Source: Nitrospirota bacterium
Lineage (GTDB): Bacteria > Nitrospirota > Thermodesulfovibrionia > Thermodesulfovibrionales > Dissulfurispiraceae
Assembly (NCBI GenBank): GCA_023476565.1
Contig: JAMCVZ010000025.1
Location: 1 to 52,276, forward strand
Reading direction: 5' to 3'
Length of the DNA: 52,276 bases
The notes under the pieces were generated by a model. The model searched no databases. It had not been told where the DNA came from and saw only the letters and a program-made list of their open reading frames with translations. Positions 31,800 through 40,487 of this stretch are shown here, one piece after another. Made by a program: the position numbers and the translations under genes. Position 1 is the stretch's first letter; each line of letters begins with the position of its first letter.

Positions 31800-32551
31800 T
31801 GCAAGGCCCGGCAATACTCGAAGCGAAGAACGTTGCAAAGAGCTACGGCGGACTTAAGGTACTTACCGATGTCAATTTCCACGTAACCCAGGGTGAGATA
31901 GTCGGGATAATCGGCCCCAACGGTGCGGGAAAGACCACGCTCATGAACCTGATATCGAGGCTCACTTCGATTACCGGCGGGGTGCTCGTCTATAAGGGAG
32001 AGACGATAAACGACAAAAAGCCGTATGAGATGTCGAAAATGGGCATTTCGAGGACATTCCAGGTTGTAAAGCCCTTCGGCGGTTTATCGGTACTCGAGAA
32101 TGTGATGGTGGGAGCCTTTTACGGCAAGAGAGGGGCAAAGAGCAAGCAAGAGGCCATAGCCGCGGCAGAAGAAGCCCTCGACATCGTCGGTTTGGGAAAT
32201 GTAAAAGACAGGGATCCCCGCACGCTTCCTCTCGCGCAGAGAAAGAAACTCGAAGTCGCACGGGCGCTGGCGATGGACCCTGACCTGCTTTTGCTCGATG
32301 AGGTTATGGCGGGCCTCGATGCGCGCGAACTGGACGATATGATGGCTGAAATCATGAAGCTGAAAGCAAAGGGTATCACCTTGATAGTCATTGAGCATGT
32401 TATGAAAGCGATTATGGGAATATCGGACAGGATAGTTGTCTTACATCTGGGCAGGAAGATATTCGAGGGCAATCCCCACGAGGTCGTGAGAGAGCCTGCG
32501 GTAATCGAGGCATACCTCGGCAGTAAATATGCGCGTAACAAGGAGAGCTGA
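31796..32551 (+). CDS. livG: ABC transporter ATP-binding protein LivG
   Basis: A 251-residue ATPase with Walker A GPNGAGKTTLMN, the LivG-type C-loop region (TLPLAQRKKLEVARALAMDP in place of the classic LSGGQ), Walker B LLLLDEVMAGLD and the switch His in VIEHVM. The unusual C-loop is common in this family (often LPYGxQR) and here reads LAQRK. ATG 31796 has GAAGGAG 8 nt upstream; the next gene overlaps by one base. Confidence 0.92.
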   Translation: MMQGPAILEAKNVAKSYGGLKVLTDVNFHVTQGEIVGIIGPNGAGKTTLMNLISRLTSITGGVLVYKGETINDKKPYEMSKMGISRTFQVVKPFGGLSVLENVMVGAFYGKRGAKSKQEAIAAAEEALDIVGLGNVKDRDPRTLPLAQRKKLEVARALAMDPDLLLLDEVMAGLDARELDDMMAEIMKLKAKGITLIVIEHVMKAIMGISDRIVVLHLGRKIFEGNPHEVVREPAVIEAYLGSKYARNKES

Positions 32552-33258
32552 TGGCGCTGCTTGAGATTAAAGGTTTAAACACCGGGTATGGAGACCTCCG
32601 GATACTGAGAGACATCAGCATGGAAGTGAACGAAGGGGAGATCGTAGCACTCCTGGGCTCAAACGGGGCTGGGAAATCCACGCTCATGAGGACTATTGTG
32701 GGATTGCAGCGGACGTGGAGCGGAGAGGTGGGCATGGGTGGTAAAAGCATCACCAATGCATCTTCCGGCACTATAGTAAAGTCGGGCATCAGCATCGTTC
32801 CCGAGGGGAGGAGGCTCTTCGCCGGCATGACCGTGGCCGAAAACCTCGAGATGGGGGCATACTGCAACCGTAAAGACATAAAGCACAGGATAGACAAGAT
32901 ATTCCAGGACTTCCCGCGGCTGTACGAAAGGAGAAACCATCTTGCAGGAGACCTCTCAGGCGGTGAGCAGCAGATGTGCGCGGTTGGAAGGGCGCTGATG
33001 AATGAGCCGAGAGTCCTGCTGATCGACGAGTTTTCCCTCGGACTTGCTCCGACTGTTGTCGATGCGCTGACAGAGGTGGTCTACGAGATAAACCGCCGGG
33101 GGGTGAGCATACTGATCGTTGAGCAGGATGTGCAGATGGTGCTTGAAATAAGCAGCAGGGCGTACGTTATGGAAGTAGGGGCAATCACCCTTTCGGGGGA
33201 TTCAAAGGAACTGCTCGGGAATTCGAAAATAAAAGAAGCCTATTTGGGGCTGGAGTAA
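32551..33258 (+). CDS. livF: ABC transporter ATP-binding protein LivF
   Basis: A 235-residue ATPase with Walker A GSNGAGKSTLMR, C-loop DLSGGEQQMCAVGRALM, Walker B VLLIDEFSLGLAP and switch His replaced in the usual LivF manner by EQD (LIVEQDVQ). It pairs with LivG to drive the LivHM channel. The start overlaps the livG stop (TGATG) behind AGGAG. It ends 94 nt before the sdhC-like start. Confidence 0.93.
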   Translation: MALLEIKGLNTGYGDLRILRDISMEVNEGEIVALLGSNGAGKSTLMRTIVGLQRTWSGEVGMGGKSITNASSGTIVKSGISIVPEGRRLFAGMTVAENLEMGAYCNRKDIKHRIDKIFQDFPRLYERRNHLAGDLSGGEQQMCAVGRALMNEPRVLLIDEFSLGLAPTVVDALTEVVYEINRRGVSILIVEQDVQMVLEISSRAYVMEVGAITLSGDSKELLGNSKIKEAYLGLE

Positions 33259-33352
33259 GAGTAATCAAATCCCGATAACCGGACACGATTGGTGAGGAGT
33301 ATTTGTAACTTGGCATTGAGACTTGGAATTTATTGTGCCGGGGGCGCGATCG

Positions 33353-33697
33353 ATGCGGTATAAACTCCGGACAGGCTCGCTCGCGTGGCTCGTACACAGG
33401 GCTACCGGGATTGCGCTTACACTCTACATCTTTGTGCATCTCTATGTCCTGAGCCATCTCAAAAATCCGGCCCGGTACGAATCCCTCATGGGCCTTATGA
33501 GAAACCCCCTCGTCAAACTCGGCGAGGCAGGTCTTCTGGGGTTGGTTGTCGCCCATGCGCTCAACGGAATCAGGCTCACACTCATTGACCTCGGGGCGCC
33601 GACCGGGCTGCAGAAACTCATGTTCAAAATAGCGGTTGCAAGCGGCATCCTGATAATCGTATTCGGAGCGTTACCGCTCATCGGAGGTGGCCGTTGA
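33353..33697 (+). CDS. sdhC: Succinate dehydrogenase cytochrome b subunit SdhC-like
   Basis: A 114-residue membrane anchor with three helices. The N-terminal SLAWLVHRATGIALTLYIFV carries the conserved H-R-x-T-G quinone-site motif, and VVAHALNGIRL provides a haem b ligand His. ATG 33353 is chosen because GGGGG lies 8 nt upstream; ten codons further up lack similarity. It overlaps sdhD by four bases (TTGA). Together with sdhA and sdhB, 5 kb upstream, it would give a complete complex. Confidence 0.85.
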   Translation: MRYKLRTGSLAWLVHRATGIALTLYIFVHLYVLSHLKNPARYESLMGLMRNPLVKLGEAGLLGLVVAHALNGIRLTLIDLGAPTGLQKLMFKIAVASGILIIVFGALPLIGGGR

Positions 33698-34017
33698 AGG
33701 GCGTCTGGGGCTGGCTTTTCCAGAGAGTAACCGGGGTAATCCTCGTGGCAGGGCTGCTCATCCATTTCATTATTATGCATTACAGCGGCCCGGAGCAGAT
33801 CACCTATCAATATGTCATGGAGAGATTTTCAAATCCCCTCTGGAAGCTCTTTGATCTCGCGTTCCTCATCTCGGTTGTCTATCACGGATTCAACGGGCTC
33901 CGGGGCATCGTGCTCGAATATGTCAGCTCTGCAAAACTCCTGAAAGCCTTGCAGATAGCTCTTCTCGCGTTCGCATTCCTCCTGACCGCAACAGGGGTAT
34001 ACATCCTTACCGCTTGA
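33694..34017 (+). CDS. sdhD: Succinate dehydrogenase membrane anchor subunit SdhD-like
   Basis: A 107-residue three-helix anchor with WLFQRVTGVILVAGLLIHF and VVYHGFNGLRGIVLEY, the latter with the usual His-x-x-N-G-x-R haem/quinone motif. TTG 33694 overlaps the sdhC stop, with GGAGGTGG upstream. It is the last gene of the run; thrC converges 25 nt downstream and no clear terminator separates them. Confidence 0.85.
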   Translation: MKGVWGWLFQRVTGVILVAGLLIHFIIMHYSGPEQITYQYVMERFSNPLWKLFDLAFLISVVYHGFNGLRGIVLEYVSSAKLLKALQIALLAFAFLLTATGVYILTA

Positions 34018-34042
34018 TGCGCCCCTGAAAGATAAAGCACTG

Positions 34043-35380
<1,338 letters not shown>

Positions 35381-35476
35381 AGTCACCCTTCTTGCGTATT
35401 GACCGGCAGGGCCGGCATTTTTGAGTCTCAAACAGCAGTCGCTGCACAATTCAACAAAATAACAGATACAAAAGAA

Positions 35477-35506
35477 AGAATATCACAAAAATCTGATGAT
35501 GTTCAA
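35477..35506 (-). promoter_or_regulatory. Sigma-70-type promoter of thrC
   Basis: On the minus strand TTGAAC (35501-35506), an 18-bp spacer and TATTCT (35477-35482) precede thrC, giving a leader of about 90 nt. The leader has two short hairpins but no run of Thr or Ile codons, so classic thr-type attenuation is not supported. Confidence 0.5.
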
Positions 35507-35768
35507 TATAAGATTACCCGATGAGCGGAGAGTCTTTCGAAGTGCCTGCCAATTCAGAGTTCAGGCTTAAGGTAGAAGCCCCTGCAGATTATTGCTGCTC
35601 GTTTATAAAGTAGCGACAGGAGAATAGCAGCTCATTTGTTTGTATAACAAGGGTGAAACGCCTTGTTGCATAAAGCAGGCCGGCCTGGCGAGCCAACCAC
35701 AGGAGAGCCCACGGTAAGAGCAGTTTGACATCTTTCCGAAACAGGGTTATGTGCCGTCTTCGGGACCT
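35507..35768. other. Intergenic region between mlaC and thrC, no gene seen
   Basis: No ORF with a ribosome site or family match is seen. It contains a perfect hairpin AACAAGG-N8-CCTTGTT (35646-35667) and the palindrome CAGGCCGGCCTG a little further on. No riboswitch consensus that I know could be matched. It may end mlaC transcription or be leftover spacer. Confidence 0.4.
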
Positions 35769-36416
35769 TTATTTTGTTTTTTCCTCAGGGGCTGCGATCT
35801 GCTTGTTTCTCATTCTCCTGACGAGATCCTCGTAGGAGCCGGAACGTATGATCTGGCTGAACTGAGTTCTGTAATTGTTGATAAGGCTTACTCCCTCAAT
35901 TGCCACATCGTAGGCCTTCCATTTTCCATTTCTCCTGAGGAGCTTGTACTCTACGGGGATCTCCCTGCCTGCAAAGGTGATTATCTTTGTCCGTACCGAG
36001 GCGAACGTATCATCAATGCTCTCGCCCAGGTACACAACCTTGTCTTCCTCATGCTTCTGCACTTCGCCCTCGTGCTGCTTGATCTTCTTTAAATAGATAT
36101 TCTCGAGCAGGTCGGAGTAGAGCGCAACGAACTCTTTCCTTTCCTCCGGTGTCCTTTCTTTCCAGTAGCGGGCAAGGGAGCGCCTTGCCATTTCCTCGAA
36201 ATCAAACCTGCCTTTGACAATCGCGCGCAATTTTGCGTTCCTTTCCGGCCCCTTGAGCTCTTTGAAGACTTTACGGATCTCTTCCACCGATTGCCTAACC
36301 TGGTCAGCCGGCTCGCCCGCGCGTGCCAGTGCAGGCAGGGCAAGGCAAAGACAAAGAAGTACGACGGCAGCCAATCTGGTTTTGACACCGAGCTCTTTAA
36401 AAAATTTCCTATGCAT
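35769..36416 (-). CDS. mlaC: MlaC/Ttg2D-family periplasmic phospholipid carrier (or HpnM-like)
   Basis: A 215-residue secreted protein: signal peptide (TRLAAVVLLCLCLALPAL, then ARA) and one MlaC domain with FDFEEMARRSLARYWKERTP, FVALYSDLLENIYLKKI, and the IPVEYKLLRRNGKWKAYDVAIEG block that ends in VSLINNYRTQF. These proteins ferry phospholipids, or hopanoid-related lipids in the HpnM branch, across the periplasm. ATG 36416 is chosen because GGAGAG lies 9 nt upstream. The usual mlaFED partners are not in this window. It follows the Trm112-like gene with a 28-bp-arm palindrome between them. Confidence 0.88.
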   Translation of the reverse strand: MHRKFFKELGVKTRLAAVVLLCLCLALPALARAGEPADQVRQSVEEIRKVFKELKGPERNAKLRAIVKGRFDFEEMARRSLARYWKERTPEERKEFVALYSDLLENIYLKKIKQHEGEVQKHEEDKVVYLGESIDDTFASVRTKIITFAGREIPVEYKLLRRNGKWKAYDVAIEGVSLINNYRTQFSQIIRSGSYEDLVRRMRNKQIAAPEEKTK

Positions 36417-36434
36417 ATGTCTTAACTCTCCTGT

Positions 36435-36520
36435 CAAAGGGGGTCAGGCTTGCATATATGCATATAGCCCAATATAAGTAATTAAACTTGAATGCATATA
36501 TGCAAGCCTGACCCCCTTTG
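36435..36520. repeat. Palindrome with perfect 28-bp arms before mlaC
   Basis: Arms 36435-36462 and 36493-36520 are exact reverse complements and carry the text GCAAGCCTGACCCCC. The loop is 30 AT-rich bases. It begins the base after the Trm112-like stop and ends 18 bases before the mlaC start. The 14-mer GCAAGCCTGACCCC recurs at 22419-22432, and a shorter form occurs near 21097. This is a REP- or MITE-like dispersed element; as RNA it would be a very stable hairpin. Confidence 0.85.
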
Positions 36521-36688
36521 CTATAACGGTAGTGCTTCATCAATGAGCATTACAGGGATATCGTCCTTGACCGGGTACATGAGCTTGCATGTGTTGCAAA
36601 CCAGACCGTTCTCGGTCTCTTTGTAGACCATATCCCCTTTGCATTGAGGACATGCGAGGATATCAAGCAACTCCTTGCTCAACGGCAT
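36521..36688 (-). CDS. Trm112-like zinc-ribbon protein (YcaR type, 55 aa)
   Basis: A short gene encoding [20 protein letters not shown] and 35 more residues, ending [12 protein letters not shown]. The two Cys pairs (ACPQC and VCNTC) and the end IPVMLIDEA are diagnostic of the Trm112/YcaR family, a small zinc-binding protein that activates methyltransferases in eukaryotes and archaea. In bacteria it often lies by lipid A or tRNA genes, and its role is unclear. GGAGG lies before ATG 36688. It is 22 nt downstream of gltX and abuts the palindrome. Confidence 0.92.
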   Translation of the reverse strand: MPLSKELLDILACPQCKGDMVYKETENGLVCNTCKLMYPVKDDIPVMLIDEALPL

Positions 36689-36710
36689 TTGTTTATCCTC
36701 CTGCTTCTGA

Positions 36711-38126
36711 TTATTGTCTGGAACTCTCGATGACCCTGGAGAGTCTCTTGAGCACCCTGTCTTTTCCGGCTATTTCCATGACTTCAAAAATACCGGGGCT
36801 TGCGGTGGTCCCGGTAATCGCGACCCTCGCAGGCTGTGCAATAGCACCTAGTTTCAGGGAATATTTTTCCGCAAGCGCTACGAAGATTTTCTCTATCTCA
36901 GGCGCCTTGAACCCGGCAAGCCCTGCAAGCATTTCGTTCAGTTCGGAAAGCAATTTTATATTTTCAGGTTTTAAAAACTTCTCTTGCGCCCTGGGGTCGA
37001 TATCAACATAATCAAGCAGGTAATACCTCAGGGATTGGGCAAGCTCCACCAGCGTCCGTGACCTCTCTTTCAATGAAAGGACTGCCTTTGAAAGCCACTG
37101 CATGTCAAGGTGCCGGCCCCCGGATATTATACCCTCTTTTACCAGAAAGGGTATCACCATCTCCGATAGGGCTTCGGGCCCTGCTTTGTTAATATACTGG
37201 CTGTTGAGCCACAGGAGCTTCTCAGGATTGAAGATCGCCGCCGATTTGCCTACGCTCTCCAGGGAGAAGCGCCTGATCAATTCCTCCCTGGTGAACACTT
37301 CCTGGTCGCCGTAGGACCATCCGAGCCTTACGAGGTAATTGACGAGGGCCTCGGGAAGGTATCCCATATCCCTGTATGCCATTACCGAGGTGGCCCCGTG
37401 CCTCTTGCTCAATCTTGTTTTGTCAGAACCGAGTATCATCGGCAGATGCGCGAATGCAGGAACCTGCCACCCGAACGCCTTATATATATGTATCTGCTTC
37501 GGTGTATTGTTGACGTGGTCGTCGCCCCGTATCACGTGGGTTATCTTCATGTCTATATCGTCTACTACAACGGCGAAGTTATAGGTAGGAGAGCCGTCCG
37601 ACCGCAGTATGACCATATCTTCCAGTACGCTGTTATCAAATTCAATGACCCCTTTGATCAGATCATTTAAAACGATCGTGCCCTCCTGGGGCATCTTGAA
37701 CCTGACCGCAGCGGCCCTGCCGGGTATGGGCTCAATAAGATTTCTGCACCTGCCGTCGTATTTGGGGGTCCTCCCCAGGGCGAGCGCTTCCTGCCTCCTC
37801 TGTTCGAGTTCTTCGGGGGTGCAATAGCAATAATAGGCATTGCCCTCTTTGAGCAGCCTGTCAACGTAACTCCTGTATATGTCGAACCGTGCGGTCTGGC
37901 GGTAGGGCCCTTCATCCCGGTCGAGGTTCAGCCACTTCATTCCCTCTATAATGGCCTCAATGTATTCATCGGTGGACCGGGTCGTATCGGTATCCTCGAT
38001 CCTCAGGATAAATATGCCGCTGTTGTGTCGCGCAAAGAGCCAGTTGAACAGGGCGGTCCTCGCACCTCCGATGTGGAGATAGCCTGTAGGGCTCGGCGCA
38101 AATCTGACCCTTACTGTAGCGCTCAA
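36711..38126 (-). CDS. gltX: Glutamyl-tRNA synthetase
   Basis: A 471-residue class I synthetase with the HIGH signature [21 protein letters not shown] (here PTGYLHIGG), the [10 protein letters not shown] block and the KMSKS-type [14 protein letters not shown]. The zinc-binding [12 protein letters not shown] segment is present (CYC ... C). It charges tRNA-Glu, feeding both translation and tetrapyrrole synthesis. TTG 38126 is used because GGAGG lies five bases upstream. With glnS also present, this GltX is expected to be discriminating. It heads a minus-strand run gltX, Trm112-like, mlaC. Confidence 0.95.
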   Translation of the reverse strand: MSATVRVRFAPSPTGYLHIGGARTALFNWLFARHNSGIFILRIEDTDTTRSTDEYIEAIIEGMKWLNLDRDEGPYRQTARFDIYRSYVDRLLKEGNAYYCYCTPEELEQRRQEALALGRTPKYDGRCRNLIEPIPGRAAAVRFKMPQEGTIVLNDLIKGVIEFDNSVLEDMVILRSDGSPTYNFAVVVDDIDMKITHVIRGDDHVNNTPKQIHIYKAFGWQVPAFAHLPMILGSDKTRLSKRHGATSVMAYRDMGYLPEALVNYLVRLGWSYGDQEVFTREELIRRFSLESVGKSAAIFNPEKLLWLNSQYINKAGPEALSEMVIPFLVKEGIISGGRHLDMQWLSKAVLSLKERSRTLVELAQSLRYYLLDYVDIDPRAQEKFLKPENIKLLSELNEMLAGLAGFKAPEIEKIFVALAEKYSLKLGAIAQPARVAITGTTASPGIFEVMEIAGKDRVLKRLSRVIESSRQ

Positions 38127-38257
38127 TCAAACCTCCGGGATCAATTGTTTGAAACTTAATGATACCTCATGCGGGGCTGATGATTCAAGTTATTGAAGAA
38201 GCTGATAAACGGGATCAAGTCCGGGGCATGATAAGGCGCGACGGGAGTTCGCGTTAA

Positions 38258-39370
38258 TTACCGGGCCCCTTTCTGACGGACCATCGCTTTCGAGCTGCGG
38301 GGTTTCGGAGCTTTCGGACCGGACCTTGATTTTCTTGCCGTGCTCTCCCATAACGTAACCCTGTCCCTGCCCGCTTTTTTGCTCTTGTACATGGCCTCAT
38401 CCGCGTTTTTCAGGACTGCCGCCGCATCGGCGCCGTCCTCGGGAAAGGTCGATATTCCCGCACTGAAGGTAATATGCGCATCCTTGCTGCGCCCTACGAA
38501 TTTATGGCAATTGACAAGCTCTCTCAGTTTGCCTGCAAGGGTCAGGGCCCCGCGCTTATCCGTATGGGGAGAAATAATGACGAATTCCTCGCCGCCGAAT
38601 CTCCCGACAACATCGGTCCTCCTGCAATGCAGCTTCAGAAGCCCTGCAAAATCCGACAGGAGTTTATCCCCGAGGAGATGGCCGTTGTTATCATTGAATT
38701 TCTTGAAATGATCGATATCTATAAAGGTGATGCTCGTTTTATGGTTGTGCCTCAGTGCCAGCCTTATCTTCAGCTCGAGTTCCTTCAGGAGGGTATTCTT
38801 GTTGTACACTCCGGTCAGAGGGTCGACCATCGACTGCTTTCTCAGCTCCTCGAGAAGCCGGGTTTTTTCCACCGCCTCGGTCGTCTGTGCGGCAAAAATG
38901 CTTAAAAGAAGCAAATCGTGCTCTGTGAAGGGCTCAGTCGTTTTCCTGTAAACGGTAATGCAGCCTATGGAATTACTTTTTGTTTTCAGCGGCACGCTCA
39001 TTACGGCCCTTATCCCCTCAAGCCGTGCGAGTTCTTTGTTGACGCAATCGGGAATTTTTGTTATGTTGCCGGTCATGAACGGTCTTCCTTCGAGGACAAC
39101 GCGGCCGGTTACCCCCTCTCCGAGGCGTATAGGCGGCTGCGACAGGAAACCGGAAGATACGCCGAACCCCTTGACTATCCTCAAATCGCCCTTATGTATA
39201 TCAAAAATCCTGATAGTCGCCGCTTCGGCCCTGGTAAGCATAACGGATGTCTTGACGATATGCTCGAAGATGTCATCCACACCGTCAAATACTATCACCC
39301 TCTCGGTGATGAAGAAAATGCGGGGTAAGGACATCATCTTTGTTGTTTGCCGCTCTGCCCATGCCATCAC
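38258..39370 (-). CDS. GAF-GGDEF diguanylate cyclase
   Basis: A 370-residue cytoplasmic protein: a GAF sensor domain (about residues 25-165, PIRLGEGVTGRVVLEGRPF) then a GGDEF domain (about 180-340). The active motif is GGEEF within VGRFGGEEFVII, and an RxxD inhibitory site (RRTD) stands five residues before it, so it should make c-di-GMP with product feedback. The C-terminal tail is Lys/Arg/Pro-rich. The GTG at 39370 or the ATG at 39367 is the start, with GAGG overlapping, so the exact start is uncertain. It lies upstream of gltX on the same strand. Confidence 0.92.
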   Translation of the reverse strand: MMAWAERQTTKMMSLPRIFFITERVIVFDGVDDIFEHIVKTSVMLTRAEAATIRIFDIHKGDLRIVKGFGVSSGFLSQPPIRLGEGVTGRVVLEGRPFMTGNITKIPDCVNKELARLEGIRAVMSVPLKTKSNSIGCITVYRKTTEPFTEHDLLLLSIFAAQTTEAVEKTRLLEELRKQSMVDPLTGVYNKNTLLKELELKIRLALRHNHKTSITFIDIDHFKKFNDNNGHLLGDKLLSDFAGLLKLHCRRTDVVGRFGGEEFVIISPHTDKRGALTLAGKLRELVNCHKFVGRSKDAHITFSAGISTFPEDGADAAAVLKNADEAMYKSKKAGRDRVTLWESTARKSRSGPKAPKPRSSKAMVRQKGAR

Positions 39371-39674
39371 CTCAAAAAATGATCTTGAAGAGCTGTGAGT
39401 AAGACTACCACAAAGACGGACCGGGAAGCAATGAAATCAGGCCGATACGCAGGGCATGTACCGGGGATCGCCCGGGCCACAGTAATTTCAATCGCTATCC
39501 GTTCGGCAACGTTCGACGAGAGATGCGAAATATACAGTGCACCGGTAATCTGCTATGCTTTAAATTAAAGGGGCTGTCGTTTCATTCCCAAATTAGCAGA
39601 TCAAAATGTACCCGAAGGCGAGACAAAGGGGAGGTTTTGTTATACAATATAAAAAACTTGAGGAGGCATGTGAG
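39371..39674. other. Divergent intergenic region, diguanylate cyclase / Met-rich gene
   Basis: About 300 nt without a supported gene. A palindrome CTTTAAATTAAAG (39558-39570) is the only symmetric site seen; it could be part of a promoter or operator for the Met-rich gene. No sigma-54 element or clear -35/-10 pair could be assigned. Confidence 0.3.
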
Positions 39675-40163
39675 ATGAAGAAAATGGTTTTTAGTGTGGC
39701 TTTTTTATTTATGTTCAGTACCGCATTATGGGCGCAACAGGCGGGAACCGATCAGGCTCCGGGGCAGCAGCGGATGCAACGCGGCCAGATGGGTGGCATG
39801 ATGGGCGACGGGATGAAAGGGGACATGAAGTGCGGCATGATGGGGGGCGGACAGGGAATGCAGATGTGCATGCCCATGATGCAAAAAATGATGGAGCATG
39901 GAATGATGATGCAGGAAATGCTGCATATGGTGAAGGATATGATGAAAATACAGGAGCGCATGCTCACAAAAATATCCGACGGCGAGAGAAAGCGGATGAC
40001 CCAGGAGCTTTCCCGCATGATGGAAAGAGTGGATAAGATGCTGACCGATATGCAGGGTATGCCGATGAAAGGGATGATGGGCATGCCGCCTGCGGAATCA
40101 CCAAAGGCAAAAGCAGAGCCCCAAAAGGACGAGGCGCAAAAAAGCGAACTGCACAAGCATTAA
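39675..40163 (+). CDS. Methionine-rich secreted protein
   Basis: A 162-residue protein with a signal peptide (MVFSVAFLFMFSTALWA) followed by a region extraordinarily rich in Met (MQMCMPMMQKMMEHGMMMQE and similar), a helical segment (LTKISDGERKRMTQELSRMM) and a Lys/Glu/Pro tail ending HKH. Two Cys lie within the Met clusters (KCGMM, MCMPM). Such Met clusters bind Cu(I) or Ag(I) in periplasmic metal-handling proteins, which is the favoured idea here; no copper exporter lies nearby. ATG 39675 has AGGAGG 8 nt upstream. It is a single-gene unit with a terminator-like hairpin at 40210-40236. Confidence 0.75.
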   Translation: MKKMVFSVAFLFMFSTALWAQQAGTDQAPGQQRMQRGQMGGMMGDGMKGDMKCGMMGGGQGMQMCMPMMQKMMEHGMMMQEMLHMVKDMMKIQERMLTKISDGERKRMTQELSRMMERVDKMLTDMQGMPMKGMMGMPPAESPKAKAEPQKDEAQKSELHKH

Positions 40164-40209
40164 TGCAGAGCCTTATAAGCAATGCCGCGAAGTCAGGATA
40201 TTAACCGGG

Positions 40210-40236
40210 AGAGGGCCTTTTTACACAGGGCCCTCT
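40210..40236 (+). terminator. Terminator-like hairpin after the Met-rich gene
   Basis: AGAGGGCC and GGCCCTCT form an 8-bp GC-rich stem with an 11-base loop, followed by TGTTCC rather than a clean T-run. It lies 47 nt after the Met-rich stop. Confidence 0.55.
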
Positions 40237-40354
40237 TGTTCCGTGTAAAGCCATGAGGTTGATTCCATACCGGACCCTTGCCTTAAGATAAACGGGGATC
40301 CAACGATAATAATAAATCAACCGGCACACTGAAACCTGATACACGTAATAGTAA

Positions 40355-40431
40355 CACGACTTACGCATATCGCTCGGGTGCGCTGGGGACAGTCCCCTTG
40401 CTCATGTACCGCATACAGTGCGTAACTCGTG
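40355..40431. repeat. Palindromic element before malQ
   Basis: CACGACTTACGCA (40355-40367) and TGCGTAACTCGTG (40419-40431) are near-perfect inverted arms enclosing the perfect hairpin GGGGACAGTCCCC (40385-40397). This two-level palindrome is REP-like. It lies in the gap between the Met-rich gene and malQ, where no other gene is seen. Confidence 0.6.
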
Positions 40432-40487
40432 AAAGTAATTTGCCGAATATATTTTAATAACCTGAAAAATTTTAAAGCGGGACCGAC

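Noticed and set aside
33308-33325. Second sigma-54-like site before sdhC (TTGGCAT-N5-CTTGG)
   Set aside because: The -12 half lacks TTGC and the -24 half ends in T rather than C, so the match is too weak.
35381-35768. Possible riboswitch or thr attenuator before thrC
   Set aside because: No match to riboswitch cores I know, and no Thr/Ile-rich leader peptide; only simple hairpins are present.
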